64,000 bases of DNA, taken from the NCBI GenBank assembly GCA_965215755.1, contig OZ244119.1:6138001-6202000 (forward strand). Direction: 5' to 3'. The translations under genes were made by a program, and so were the position numbers. The notes beneath the pieces are model-generated. The model was not told the origin of the DNA and ran no database searches. It worked only from the letters and a program-made list of their open reading frames with translations. Positions 51,290 through 60,557 of this stretch are shown here, piece by piece. The stretch's first letter is position 1, and each line of letters opens with the position of its first letter. The DNA is from Tectiglobus sp965215755. Lineage in GTDB: Bacteria; Pseudomonadota; Alphaproteobacteria; Rhizobiales; Hyphomicrobiaceae.

Positions 51290-52822
51290 TTGTTGTAAAA
51301 GTCTGATTTGGAGCGTTGATCTCAGTTCTTGCGCGTTTCGGCCTTATTCCAACGCGGAGTGCACTCGGTGCTCGGCTCTCTAGATCTGTTTGTTCAATTG
51401 CCACCGACCATGTGCGCCTTGAGCTTCGCCATCCGCCTGAGATTTTGTGCAATGGCTGCAAGTGTGAACTCATTCTGCGCACCCTTTGGTCCGCGTAATC
51501 TCAGTCGATTGAGACCAAGAATGCGTTTGAGGTGGGCAAACAGCATCTCAACCTTCCTGCGATTGTGACCTGCGCGCTCATGCGCATCAGTTTTGGCCAA
51601 AGCTCGGGCGACATCACGGGCCGGCTCGAAGATGTGGCGCGGCACGCGCCGTTGCGGTGTCTTCGGACAGCAGATCGGTTTGAATGAACAGCCCCTGCAG
51701 TCACTGACGCGAGCGAGATATCGATAGGTGTCATCAGATCCAGGCCGGCCACTCGACTTGAGCTTGCAGCCTGCTGGACAGAAGTAGCAATCGTGCTTGG
51801 AGTCGTAGCGAAAGTGTGCGCGTGAGAAGGTGCCGTCGTTGCGTTCGGATTTGTCGATCACCGGTATGTATGGATCAATCTGCTGTTCGTTGACCAACCA
51901 GTTGAGATTGGGTGCGCTGCCATAGGCGGTGTCGGCTGCCAGCCATTCGGGCTTCATGCCGAAGCTCTTCGTAGTGCGCGTGATCATCCGGCGAGAGGCT
52001 TCGACTTCGGCCTGACGAATGGCACGTGATGCTTGAACATCCATGATAATGCCGAACTTCACGTCGATCAGATAGTTGTCGGAGTAAGCGAAGATCGCCT
52101 TATCCCGTTTAGCGCCAGTCCACTGTGCGGCAGGGTCGGCAGGTGAGACAAACTTTGGCGTGACCTTTGTTGCTGTGCCGTAGGCGGCATCATCCAGTGT
52201 CGCGAGATACTCGCGCGTTGCACGGCTAGCTGTCTCGGGATCAATGTCCTTACGCCAGTCCTTGCCCTTGACCGAGCGCGCCCGATTGGCATCGGCCTGG
52301 ATCAGGCTGGCGTCAACGGCAAAGCCCTCACCACCGACTAAGTTCTCTGCAATGCATGACGCAACAATGCGTTCAAACACAAGCCGCAGAACATCACCAT
52401 CGGCAAAGCGTTCATTGCGTGCGCGCGAAAATGCCGAGTGATCAGGCACCGCGTCTTCAATGCTGAGACTGCAAAACCATCGGTAGGCGAGATTGACTTG
52501 CACCTCGCGCACGAGCGAGCGTTCCGAGCGAATGCCGAAGACATAGCCGAGGATGAGCATGCGCAGCATCAGCTCGGGATCAATCGATGGCCGACCGAGA
52601 TTGGAATAGTGACCAGCCAACTCAGTATGGACCCACGACAGGTCGAGGACGGCTGCAATCTTGCGTACAAGATGATCGCCCGGCACAGCATCATCAAGAT
52701 TGAAAGAGTAAAACAGTTGATCCTGATCGCTATTGAGCCGTCCCATCATCGCCCGTCTCCCTTCTCAGCGCTGAGAAAACGGAATCATTGTTCGCCGACA
52801 GCTTCAATGACTTTTACAACAA
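51290..52822 (-). mobile_element. IS1182-family insertion sequence (about 1533 bp)
   Basis: A 14-bp inverted repeat, TTGTTGTAAAAGTC at 51290-51303 and its complement at 52809-52822, encloses one full transposase gene. The outermost bases and target duplication could not be fixed because only one copy is present. Confidence 0.8.
51394..52749 (-). CDS. IS1182-family transposase
   Basis: 451 residues. The N-terminal DUF772 domain (D-P-E-L-M-L-R-M-L-I-L-G-Y, R-W-F-C-S-L-S-I-E-D-A-V-P-D-H-S) is followed by a DDE region with A-V-D-A-S-L-I, A-A-D-T-A-Y-G, a Cys-rich block (C-Y-F-C-P-A-G-C and C-R-G-C) and the C-terminal R-K-V-E-M-L-F-A-H glutamate. It appears complete. Confidence 0.92.
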   Translation of the reverse strand: MMGRLNSDQDQLFYSFNLDDAVPGDHLVRKIAAVLDLSWVHTELAGHYSNLGRPSIDPELMLRMLILGYVFGIRSERSLVREVQVNLAYRWFCSLSIEDAVPDHSAFSRARNERFADGDVLRLVFERIVASCIAENLVGGEGFAVDASLIQADANRARSVKGKDWRKDIDPETASRATREYLATLDDAAYGTATKVTPKFVSPADPAAQWTGAKRDKAIFAYSDNYLIDVKFGIIMDVQASRAIRQAEVEASRRMITRTTKSFGMKPEWLAADTAYGSAPNLNWLVNEQQIDPYIPVIDKSERNDGTFSRAHFRYDSKHDCYFCPAGCKLKSSGRPGSDDTYRYLARVSDCRGCSFKPICCPKTPQRRVPRHIFEPARDVARALAKTDAHERAGHNRRKVEMLFAHLKRILGLNRLRLRGPKGAQNEFTLAAIAQNLRRMAKLKAHMVGGN

Positions 52823-53081
52823 TATCTGATCGAAGCCGACTTGGTGCCCGGTTGCTGATTGCGTTGCGCGCTGAGCACCAGCTCGCCGACCATCAGTTCA
52901 ATGAGAATGGAGCTTCGTCCACAATACGGACGTTTAGCATAGACTAACTTCGATGTTGAATGAGCCAAAGATCGAGGTCCGTTCTAAGAGGAAAAGCAGC
53001 CTTGGCTTGACTCTGGAGCGTCATAATCGAGAGATTCATGAGGTTCCCCAGAAGGATGCGTTTACAGGTTGCTACGGGCTT
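52823..53081. other. 259-bp intergenic stretch, nothing recognised
   Basis: No ORF with a start signal, no repeat and no hairpin of note between the IS1182 right end and the phosphoesterase 3' end. Confidence 0.35.
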
Positions 53082-53840
53082 CTACGTGCTTTCATCGGCA
53101 GAGCCGATCCATCCGGTCTCCAGTGCACTCGCCCACGCTGGCATATTGTGTTTTCGAGCCAACTCGGCCATTGGCCGCGAGTCATAGGGCACGTAACGGA
53201 AAGTCACATTCCATGTCGTCGCTCTACGCTCCAGTACCGCATAACAAGCATCCGGTGTTCCGGTCTGAACGATATGTTCGACCGGCTCTCGACCTATGTA
53301 ACCCGGCAATCCAACGCTGCCCGGATTGATGACAACTCTGCCATCCCGCAATCGCACGACACGCGGGATATGAGTATGCGCGCAAAGAATGAGAGACGCC
53401 GTGATGCCGGCAGCCTCCACTTCTATTTGATCAATGGTGGTCGGCCGAATGGCCCCGTCAGCGTCAACCTGGTCGAGCCAATACGTCGTGTCGCTTCGAG
53501 GCGAGCCGTGGCACAAGAATACATCGCCGCGATACGTCATTGTTTTCGGTTGCCTTGCCATCCAGTCGAAGTGTTTGGGCTGCAAGGTCTGGAAATCGAT
53601 GCGTTTCGATGCATCTGGTCCTCTTTCGTATAGTTCAAGTAAGTGCCGGTCCTGGTCACCTTGGATGGATGGAAAATCGTGCGCCATGAGGAGATCGGCA
53701 GCTCCACGCGCATCCATGGGGCCACTTACATGGTCTCCGAGATTAACAGTCTCTTCGATGCCAAGGGAGGCGATGTCGGCAAGGACGGCCTCAAGTGCCG
53801 CGCTATTGCCATGGACATCGGCAATGGCTGCAAACTTCAT
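53082..53840 (-). CDS. Calcineurin-like metallophosphoesterase
   Basis: 252 residues. D-V-H-G-N-S (D8, H10), N-L-G-D-H, the I-Q-G-D-Q-D block in place of GNHD, F-L-C-H-G-S-P and A-H-T-H-I-P give the two-metal site. This is the YfcE/MJ0936-like type of cytoplasmic phosphodiesterase. Substrate unknown. It is transcribed toward the IS1182 element. Confidence 0.87.
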   Translation of the reverse strand: MKFAAIADVHGNSAALEAVLADIASLGIEETVNLGDHVSGPMDARGAADLLMAHDFPSIQGDQDRHLLELYERGPDASKRIDFQTLQPKHFDWMARQPKTMTYRGDVFLCHGSPRSDTTYWLDQVDADGAIRPTTIDQIEVEAAGITASLILCAHTHIPRVVRLRDGRVVINPGSVGLPGYIGREPVEHIVQTGTPDACYAVLERRATTWNVTFRYVPYDSRPMAELARKHNMPAWASALETGWIGSADEST

Positions 53841-54046
53841 CGATCATCACCACCGCAAGTTTCAGGAATTGAACCGGCGAAACGCAGGTCAGCGTCCAAC
53901 ATTACGGCTGCTCCTATTTGTCAAGGCTCCTTGCTATCCGAGCATTTTTCGACCGGCTCGAAACGGCAATGCGCAATGCGTACAGCCCCTGGGCACCGAT
54001 TCCATTAAGATCAACCGGTAGAACTGCGGCTCGCGCAAATGAAGCG

Positions 54047-54841
54047 TTAAGCGACAGTACCCTTCGCCGCCCACGCGCGCGCAGCAATTAGGATCTCTCC
54101 ATCGGGGCCCGTCGGCAGCCGTTTGCGAAGTGTATCTTTAATCCGATTACGCGTATCATCGTCCACTGACATACAGTATTTTGGTGCCGATCCCGTGCCT
54201 CCCAAAAACGGTTCCCAGTAATCGTCGAAGTCGCGAAACTCGGTTGTTATGTCGAGTGCGGTGATCTCGACATCGTTGAGACCAGCTCCCTTGAGGGCGT
54301 CGGTCAACGGGCCAGGTCTGCAGACCGGCGCGTTCTGTCCGTCATCGAAAGCGGTCGATGATGGATCGATATCGCGGGCAACATCGAAGAAGTAGCGCAT
54401 GATCTGCATGTGACCAGCGTAGTCCCATACATATAGGCCAACGGTACCGCCGGGTCTGACTATCCGTGCCATTTCACGCAACGCTTGATCCTTTTCAGGA
54501 ATGAAATTGAGCACCAAAGCGCTAACAGCATAGTCAAAAGTGGAAGCTGTAAGTTCGGTCTCGGTGGCATCGCCGACGGTAAATGTGCCGCTTGCAACGC
54601 GGTTCGCCGCGAACTCAACAAATGGCTGAGAGGTATCGACCCCGTGTAAGAGTTGCGGCGCACAGGTCTCGGCAATTTGAGCGCTTAGCTCACCGGTGCC
54701 GCATCCAAGATCGGCCCATGATTTGCCAGGTTGGGCACCAATCCAATCAAGGAACATCGGCGCAATTCGGTGGCTCCAACGTCCCATGTAACGCTCATAG
54801 GCATCAGTAGCGCCCCATAGCTTCGGTCGATCTGTCGCCAT
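54047..54841 (-). CDS. Class I SAM-dependent methyltransferase (MT-A)
   Basis: 264 residues. W-A-D-L-G-C-G-T-G-E-L is motif I, G-V-D-T-S motif II and I-V-R-P-G-G-T the post-III block. It belongs to the UbiE/Coq5-like small-molecule methyltransferases. The first 52 codons and 170 bp of upstream sequence recur as a 325-bp duplicate at 56003-56327. Substrate unknown. Confidence 0.85.
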   Translation of the reverse strand: MATDRPKLWGATDAYERYMGRWSHRIAPMFLDWIGAQPGKSWADLGCGTGELSAQIAETCAPQLLHGVDTSQPFVEFAANRVASGTFTVGDATETELTASTFDYAVSALVLNFIPEKDQALREMARIVRPGGTVGLYVWDYAGHMQIMRYFFDVARDIDPSSTAFDDGQNAPVCRPGPLTDALKGAGLNDVEITALDITTEFRDFDDYWEPFLGGTGSAPKYCMSVDDDTRNRIKDTLRKRLPTGPDGEILIAARAWAAKGTVA

Positions 54842-55010
54842 TGCCCAACTCCTCTAGCTGTTGGCTATTGAAAAAACCCTGGACCGCAAACAGGATGCAA
54901 TCGGTTGTTTCCAGAAAATGCTTTTCCAGCCTCTGGGATGATGGTGGTGTTCGCGTCAAGCACTTGTGCTGCTTGGGTTTCCAGACCTCAGGTCTAGCCT
55001 CGCAAGTCAG
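54686..55010. repeat. 325-bp direct duplication, copy A
   Basis: It covers the promoter region and first 52 codons of MT-A. It matches copy B (56003-56327) over its whole length with only scattered single-base differences and no gap. Confidence 0.9.
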
Positions 55011-55154
55011 TGATCTGATCATGACACCTCAGCACTCAAAAGCTGCCGGTTTTAGAACAAGTCGTGACACCGACTGAAGTTCCCCTAAAAGCTGCCGGTC
55101 GCCGACAGGCAGAAGAGGGTCAACAACAGCTGTCGTTGTGTACATTCTGGTTCC
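54842..55154. other. Upstream region of MT-A, partly duplicated
   Basis: Bases 54842-55010 belong to copy A of the duplication and should hold the MT-A promoter. The remainder contains a 12-base repeat AAAAGCTGCCGG (near 55037 and 55086). No gene. Confidence 0.4.
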
Positions 55155-55967
55155 TCAAACCGTTGTCGTGGCAACAAAAGAGCGAAACGGCACCTCCAAA
55201 CTACTATCCTTCTGATATTCACTGAGCTCGTTTTCGATCTGTCGCAACAATGAGTTCTGAGCCTCAGTATCGAGCTCGAAGTAGTTGCCACGGGATAGCG
55301 GTGGAAGGGCCTTTAGATGGTCGGGCACGTATTCCATGATCGGCGGCATCGATACCGTCGCCTCGACAAGCTCTATGCTTGTTGATCCAAGGTCTGCCGA
55401 CTTGAACCAGCCCCGAACTTGATCTTGACCGCCGTTGGCAAATACCTTCGCGTTGGCGTTTGGGTCCGCTCCGCAATGCTGGGTTAGCATGCCAAATACA
55501 GATTGAAGGTACGGTGATTGTTCCTGTTCTGCCCAGACTGTTGCCGCCAAACGACCACCGGGTTTAGTGACACGTGCCATATCGCGCAGACCGGCTGCAC
55601 TGTCGGGGAAGAACTGTATGCCTTGTTGGCTGATAACCGTGTCGAATTCGCCGTCGGCAAATGGCAAGTCAAGTGCGGATGCTTGTTGCCAAGTGATATT
55701 GCTTCCTTCTCCAGAAGACAATGATTTGGCCATAGCAATCATATCCGCATTGAGGTCGCTTCCTATCACGCGCCCGGATGCACCTGTCACAGTTGACGCC
55801 GACCGCGCGGCGAAACCAGTACCGCAGGCTACATCGAGCACAGCATCTCCGGGTCTAACAGCTGATGCGACGAGTGAGTGAACAAACGGCGCCATGAATA
55901 GCTCAACGTGGCTCTCGTAATAGCGCGGTGCATTGTCATCAACTTGAAAACCTGAATTGTCGCTCAT
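55155..55967 (-). CDS. Class I SAM-dependent methyltransferase (MT-B)
   Basis: 270 residues. Motif I V-L-D-V-A-C-G-T-G-F, I-G-S-D-L-N and V-T-K-P-G-G-R mark a UbiE-like fold, with I-S-Q-Q-G-I-Q-F-F typical of the group. GGAGG lies 5 bases before its ATG, which overlaps the stop of the truncated MT-A copy as ATGA. Its expression is therefore probably driven by the duplicated MT-A promoter and coupled to translation of the fragment. Confidence 0.85.
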   Translation of the reverse strand: MSDNSGFQVDDNAPRYYESHVELFMAPFVHSLVASAVRPGDAVLDVACGTGFAARSASTVTGASGRVIGSDLNADMIAMAKSLSSGEGSNITWQQASALDLPFADGEFDTVISQQGIQFFPDSAAGLRDMARVTKPGGRLAATVWAEQEQSPYLQSVFGMLTQHCGADPNANAKVFANGGQDQVRGWFKSADLGSTSIELVEATVSMPPIMEYVPDHLKALPPLSRGNYFELDTEAQNSLLRQIENELSEYQKDSSLEVPFRSFVATTTV

Positions 55968-56158
55968 CGCCTGCCTCCATGGATCCGATGTTCGGCGAAG
56001 ACTAGCTCACTGGTGCCGCATCCAAGATCGGCCCATGATTTGCCAGGTTGGGCACCAATCCAATGAAGGAACATCGGCGCAATTCGGCCGCTCCAACGTC
56101 CCATGTAACGCTCATAGGCATCAGTAGCGCCCCATAGCTTCGATCGATCTGTCGCCAT
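55964..56158 (-). pseudogene. Truncated duplicate of MT-A (N-terminal 52 codons)
   Basis: It repeats the MT-A N-terminus up to L-G-C-G-T, then departs into 12 unrelated residues. The catalytic fold is lost. It survives as a leader ORF in front of MT-B. Confidence 0.9.
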
Positions 56159-56327
56159 TGCCCAACTCCTCTAGCTGCTGGCTATTGAAGAACCCCTGGA
56201 CCGCAAACAGGATGCAGTCGGTTGTTTCCAGAAAATGCTTTTCCAGCCTCTGGGATGATGGTGGTGTTCGCGTCAAGCACTTGTGCTGCTCGGGTTTCCA
56301 GACCTCAGGTCTAGCCTAGCAAGTCAG
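56003..56327. repeat. 325-bp direct duplication, copy B
   Basis: Same length as copy A. The right edge lies inside the stop codon of the GNAT gene, so the duplication junction also rewrote the end of that gene. MT-B sits between the two copies, giving a 1317-bp repeat spacing. Confidence 0.9.
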
Positions 56328-57070
56328 ATCGAACCACGCGGAATTGACGATCGCACACCCATTCGCTCCGACAATGAACTTTTCGCCGTCCCGTGACCGT
56401 CGAAGTTATCTGGGCTCAGCCAGTTCTGAATGATCGACCGGATTTCTGGCCAGTCACTATCGAGCATAGAATACCAAGCTGTGTCGCGGTTCATGCCTTT
56501 GAATATCATGTGATTGTAGAACGTCCCTTCGTACTTGAACCCCAAGCGGATCGCAGCGTCGCGTGACTTCTGATTGAGTGCATTGCAGCGCCATTGCATC
56601 CGCCGGTATGAGAGGTCGGTCATGGCATAATCGAGCATGAGGAATAGCGATTCCGTAGCAGCGCGCGTGCGCTGCATGTCGGGGGCAAACCAAATGCCGC
56701 CGATCTCGATCACGCCCTGTGTCGGTTGGATGTCCAGGTAATAGGCCATCCCCTTGATCTCACCGCTGTCCTTCTTTCGAGATACATACCAGATCTTGTC
56801 GAAACTGGCGGCGCAGCCTACCAAGAACTGCCGGAATTCATTCTCAATCTCCCACGGCCCCCACGGCAGGTAAGTCCAAATCTTTTTGGCTTCTTCGGAC
56901 CCATGAGACGCACGGTACAGCCCGGCGCAGTGCACGAAAGGATCAAGTGGTTCAAGCGCGACTTCCAGTCCGTTGAGCGTCTGCCGTGCCGGGATCAATC
57001 CACTCGGTATTTTTTGTAGTGGCTCACCCCATAGCGGCCGTTCGAATACCGGTTCATGATTGTTCAGCAT
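56324..57070 (-). CDS. GNAT-family N-acetyltransferase (RimJ/RimL type)
   Basis: 248 residues from M-L-N-N-H-E; a Met two codons upstream is possible. W-T-Y-L-P-W-G-P near residue 65, G-G-I-W-F-A-P and M-Q-W-R-C-N-A-L-N-Q-K-S-R-D-A-A-I follow the RimJ/RimL acetyl-CoA fold. The stop falls exactly at the duplication edge, so the last few residues may not be original. Target amine unknown. Confidence 0.82.
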   Translation of the reverse strand: MLNNHEPVFERPLWGEPLQKIPSGLIPARQTLNGLEVALEPLDPFVHCAGLYRASHGSEEAKKIWTYLPWGPWEIENEFRQFLVGCAASFDKIWYVSRKKDSGEIKGMAYYLDIQPTQGVIEIGGIWFAPDMQRTRAATESLFLMLDYAMTDLSYRRMQWRCNALNQKSRDAAIRLGFKYEGTFYNHMIFKGMNRDTAWYSMLDSDWPEIRSIIQNWLSPDNFDGHGTAKSSLSERMGVRSSIPRGSI

Positions 57071-57136
57071 GCCCAAAGCTTTTCTCGTACAAGTAAAAGT
57101 TGCACCTTGTTCGCCTTCGAACGAGATCCGAGCCCT

Positions 57137-57949
57137 TCACGCTACCGCTTCGATGATGTGGCCTTGGATCTTGGCTGCGACCTCGCGCGCTCCATGTTTG
57201 CTGGCAATTGCAGAGGCTGCATGATCCGTCGCGATATCGATTTTGGCTGCATCGCGACTCTCGATCTCATTGCGTAAGGGCGTACCTTGACAATAGGCGA
57301 CAGCTGGGTGCCGGGGAGATGGCGCACGGCTGAGTTCCTTGCGGGTTACGATCGCGATGTCGCCGAAGCCGGCTTCCTTAAGCTCGCGGTCAATGAGATC
57401 GACGTCATGATAGCCATGCGGTGTGCGAGCCAGAAAGACCGGAGGATCATCCGGAAAGATGTCCCGTAGCGCATTCGTAACATCATCGGCAAACACGTTC
57501 TGGCTGATGTGATCCCATACGTTGAAGACGAGCTTGCCGCCTGGCTTCAGAACGCGCTTCGCCTCCCGATAGCCGGCAATTCGATCAGGAAAGAACATCA
57601 CACCGAATTGGCAGCACACAGCGTCGAACTCATCATCAGAGAAGGGAAGCTCAAGCGCGTTGGCCTGCTGCCACGTGATGCGTATGTCATCGCCTTGCTT
57701 TCTTGCTGCATGATCCAGCATCGGCTGATTGAGGTCGGTCACCACATACTGCGCCGAAGCCATCAGATCTGGTGCCAATGCTCGCGTGACAACGCCACTG
57801 CCAGCCGCCGTTTCGAGAACGCGGTTCGGGCTATCGCGCGTGACACGCTGCGCCATATCCGCAGCAAATCCTTCGAAAATCAGAGGTACCAAATAGGTGT
57901 CGTAGATTTCTGGAATTGAACCAGCAAATACCTTGTCAGTGTCCGACAT
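57137..57949 (-). CDS. Class I SAM-dependent methyltransferase (MT-C)
   Basis: 270 residues. V-L-E-T-A-A-G-S-G-V-V (motif I), V-T-D-L-N-Q-P-M and L-K-P-G-G-K-L-V-F-N-V-W place it with UbiE-like enzymes. The C-terminal E-V-A-A-K-I-Q-G-H-I-I-E-A block recurs in a fragment at 60544. Substrate unknown. Confidence 0.84.
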   Translation of the reverse strand: MSDTDKVFAGSIPEIYDTYLVPLIFEGFAADMAQRVTRDSPNRVLETAAGSGVVTRALAPDLMASAQYVVTDLNQPMLDHAARKQGDDIRITWQQANALELPFSDDEFDAVCCQFGVMFFPDRIAGYREAKRVLKPGGKLVFNVWDHISQNVFADDVTNALRDIFPDDPPVFLARTPHGYHDVDLIDRELKEAGFGDIAIVTRKELSRAPSPRHPAVAYCQGTPLRNEIESRDAAKIDIATDHAASAIASKHGAREVAAKIQGHIIEAVA

Positions 57950-57980
57950 TGCACATACTCCGACTTGTCATGGCTTCTGG

Positions 57981-58793
57981 CTAACGGCGAACTGTACCCG
58001 TAATCAGATTGGCCTCTTGAGGAGCGCTCAGTTTTCTACCCTCGATACAGTGTGAGAGCTCGCTCATAATCTCATCAACGATCCGTCGCATGACTGCGGC
58101 GCCCTTCTGAGAGACCGCCGGCCCAACGGGATTGCTCAATATCTCTTTCGGAATTGCCGTTTCAGGATCGTAGATCTCACGAACAACAGAGAGCTTCTGG
58201 ACGCTAATGCCCTCAAAGCCAATATCGGAGAGGCGGTTCGGCAACGAAGTCATCCCTGCGTATTGGAATGGTGCCAGGGACTTCTCACCAACTTCCTCGC
58301 TGACATGGCGTGATAGCGCTGCTGCCAGCGACTTGAAGAACTCACTTGCTCCGGCCCAAACGGTGATGGCGATCCGCCCGGCTGGCCGTAGAACTCTATA
58401 GATTTCACGCAATGCTGCGTCTTCATCTGGAAAGAATTGCAGACCTTGCTGGCAGATCGCGAGTGAAAAGGTGCCGGCATCGAAAGGCATTGCTGTCACA
58501 TCGGCCATCTGCCATTCGAACCTGGATGCGTCTGACTGTGTGAGTTCCCGGGCGACATCAATCATGCCATCGTTCAGATCAATGCCTGAAACGGAACCGT
58601 CGGAGCCAAGTCGCTTCATAACCTCGCGACCGACGACGCCGGTGCCACATGCCACATCGAGTACTTTGTCGTCGTCTCTGATTGAGAGCACGTCCAAGCT
58701 TGCGAGCGCAAGCGGGCGGAAAATTGCTGGCACCTTCTGCTCTTGATAGATGCCTGCAGCATTGCCACTCAGCTGAAACGTGTCTTTGGCCAT
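57981..58793 (-). CDS. Class I SAM-dependent methyltransferase (MT-D)
   Basis: 270 residues from the second Met (58793), which has GGAAAG 5 bases upstream. V-L-D-V-A-C-G-T-G-V-V, G-I-D-L-N-D-G-M and L-R-P-A-G-R-I-A are the SAM motifs. It resembles MT-B more than MT-C in motif I. It lies 31 bases before MT-C in the same direction. Confidence 0.85.
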   Translation of the reverse strand: MAKDTFQLSGNAAGIYQEQKVPAIFRPLALASLDVLSIRDDDKVLDVACGTGVVGREVMKRLGSDGSVSGIDLNDGMIDVARELTQSDASRFEWQMADVTAMPFDAGTFSLAICQQGLQFFPDEDAALREIYRVLRPAGRIAITVWAGASEFFKSLAAALSRHVSEEVGEKSLAPFQYAGMTSLPNRLSDIGFEGISVQKLSVVREIYDPETAIPKEILSNPVGPAVSQKGAAVMRRIVDEIMSELSHCIEGRKLSAPQEANLITGTVRR

Positions 58794-58832
58794 TTGACTT
58801 TCCATCTCCCCGCGTACGCGAACTCCCGAAGC

Positions 58833-60239
58833 TCAATTACTCTCAGCAGCAATAACCGCCAACCGCTCTATGATCTGCGGGATCTCATCTTCATTGACGC
58901 CGCCAACACTCAATCGAATGCAGTTTCGGTGAAGACACGCTGCAGAGAACAGGGTTCCAGGAATGAAGGTGATTCCGTCATCACGCGCTCGCTCCAAGAG
59001 GGACATGCTGTCAATGCAATCTGGCATCTGCACCCACAAAGCCATGCCCCCTTTCGGCGACGTGCATTTTGTGCCTTCTGGAAAGAATTTCAGAACTGCG
59101 GTTCGCATCGTTTGTAGGCGTGCCATGTAGACTTCGGCGGTGTGTCGGCATATTCGATCGAACCTCTTTCGCGACAGTAGGTCTGCGATTGCCAGCTGTG
59201 GCAGCAGAGAAGAGCCGAGGCTGGAAACAAACTTATGGCGAAGAAACGGATCGAAGTTCTTACCTGGCACCGCCCATCCGATGCGAGCACCGGGAACCAA
59301 TGTCTTTGAGAATGATCCGCAATGGATGACCTTTCCCGTCTGATCGAACGCCTTTGCCGGTCGCATTGGGTTGAGGGTGAGCGGACCGAACACGTCATCT
59401 TCGATGAGCGTCACATCGTTCTTCTCGAGGATGGCTACGAGGCGTTGCTTGTCACCATCAGTCATATTGAAGCCTAATGGGTTCTGATACCTCGGGGACA
59501 GAATGCATGCCTTCACGCGGCTATTTCTGGTCGCCTGATCGAGGGCATCAAGATCGACCCCAGCCTGGGGATCCGTTGGAAGTTCAATTGCGCGAAGACC
59601 TAGTGCTTCAATGGCTTGGAGTGTTCCGAAGTAAGTCGGGGTTTCGACAGCAACAACATCGTTTGGCTGTGTGGATGATCGCAGGGCCAATACAACTGCT
59701 TCCTGAGCCCCATGCGTAATCACAACATCATCCGGTAAGACGTTACAGCCGTCCATTGCAAGCAGGCGAGCAACTTGCTCCCTCAATTGCTCACTTCCTT
59801 GCGGGTGCTCGTAGTTGTTGCAGACGCGACCATGCGTTCTGGCGACGCGAGCCATTGATTTGGCGAAGGCCTCAACTGCTTCCGTCGTTGCTTGGGAAGA
59901 TGCCAGCGATACGGAGCCCGGACGTGGCGTTGCCCAGTAAACATCCATAACTTGTTGCGTGACAGAAACCTTCCGTGCCCTAAGGGAAGGCTCCGTACGC
60001 GCAGGAAGACTCACGGGAGTTTCCGTAGGCCGCACGAAGTATCCCGACTTAGGCCTGGCCTCGACCAGCCCCTTGATTTCTAGCCGGGAGTAGGCCTCCA
60101 AGGCAGTCGCTACGCTAACGCCGAACCGATCCCGAAGCTGGCGGACCGAAGGCAGGCGAGCGCCCGTCGGATATGCGCCACTGATAATCGCAGTTTCGAT
60201 TTCACCAGCCACTATTTCGTATCGGTGCGTCACTACCAT
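58833..60239 (-). CDS. MocR-family transcription regulator (GntR HTH fused to aminotransferase)
   Basis: 468 residues. The N-terminal GntR winged helix (L-P-S-V-R-Q-L-R-D-R-F-G-V-S-V-A) is joined by a linker to a fold-I aminotransferase-like domain with Y-E-H-P-Q-G, T-H-G-A-Q-E-A and the PLP lysine in S-F-S-K-T-L-V-P-G. MocR proteins sense PLP or amino compounds. It is read in the same direction as the methyltransferases and may control them. Confidence 0.88.
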   Translation of the reverse strand: MVVTHRYEIVAGEIETAIISGAYPTGARLPSVRQLRDRFGVSVATALEAYSRLEIKGLVEARPKSGYFVRPTETPVSLPARTEPSLRARKVSVTQQVMDVYWATPRPGSVSLASSQATTEAVEAFAKSMARVARTHGRVCNNYEHPQGSEQLREQVARLLAMDGCNVLPDDVVITHGAQEAVVLALRSSTQPNDVVAVETPTYFGTLQAIEALGLRAIELPTDPQAGVDLDALDQATRNSRVKACILSPRYQNPLGFNMTDGDKQRLVAILEKNDVTLIEDDVFGPLTLNPMRPAKAFDQTGKVIHCGSFSKTLVPGARIGWAVPGKNFDPFLRHKFVSSLGSSLLPQLAIADLLSRKRFDRICRHTAEVYMARLQTMRTAVLKFFPEGTKCTSPKGGMALWVQMPDCIDSMSLLERARDDGITFIPGTLFSAACLHRNCIRLSVGGVNEDEIPQIIERLAVIAAESN

Positions 60240-60429
60240 TCGCTCCGCGCTTTGGCCGATGCCAATCGCCGACTACATGTCATTGTTGAACGGTACGCCA
60301 AAACCAGGTGTGCGAACAGATACAGTTTCGAGGTTTCTTGACCATAACAGTTGACCCGGCTTTCGATGTAATGACGCTGCAAGCTCTGCCAGGAGGTTGT
60401 CGAAACGCACACCCAGTATCGGTAGTGAA

Positions 60430-60544
60430 GAAAATGCAACTTTGACAGTGTGTGAAGATCTGGTTCGACCAGCATCGCGTCACTGGCTTTGACGGCGAGG
60501 TTGCTGCTAAGATCCAAGGCCACGTCATTGAAGCGATAGTGTAA
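60430..60544 (+). pseudogene. Fragment of an MT-C-like methyltransferase C-terminus
   Basis: The frame ending at 60544 reads G-E-V-A-A-K-I-Q-G-H-V-I-E-A-I, close to the MT-C ending, but on the plus strand. Earlier matching is weak and seems frameshifted. It is the remnant of another paralogue, 13 bases before the next methyltransferase gene. Confidence 0.55.
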
Positions 60545-60557
60545 AGGTCTCTCCACC

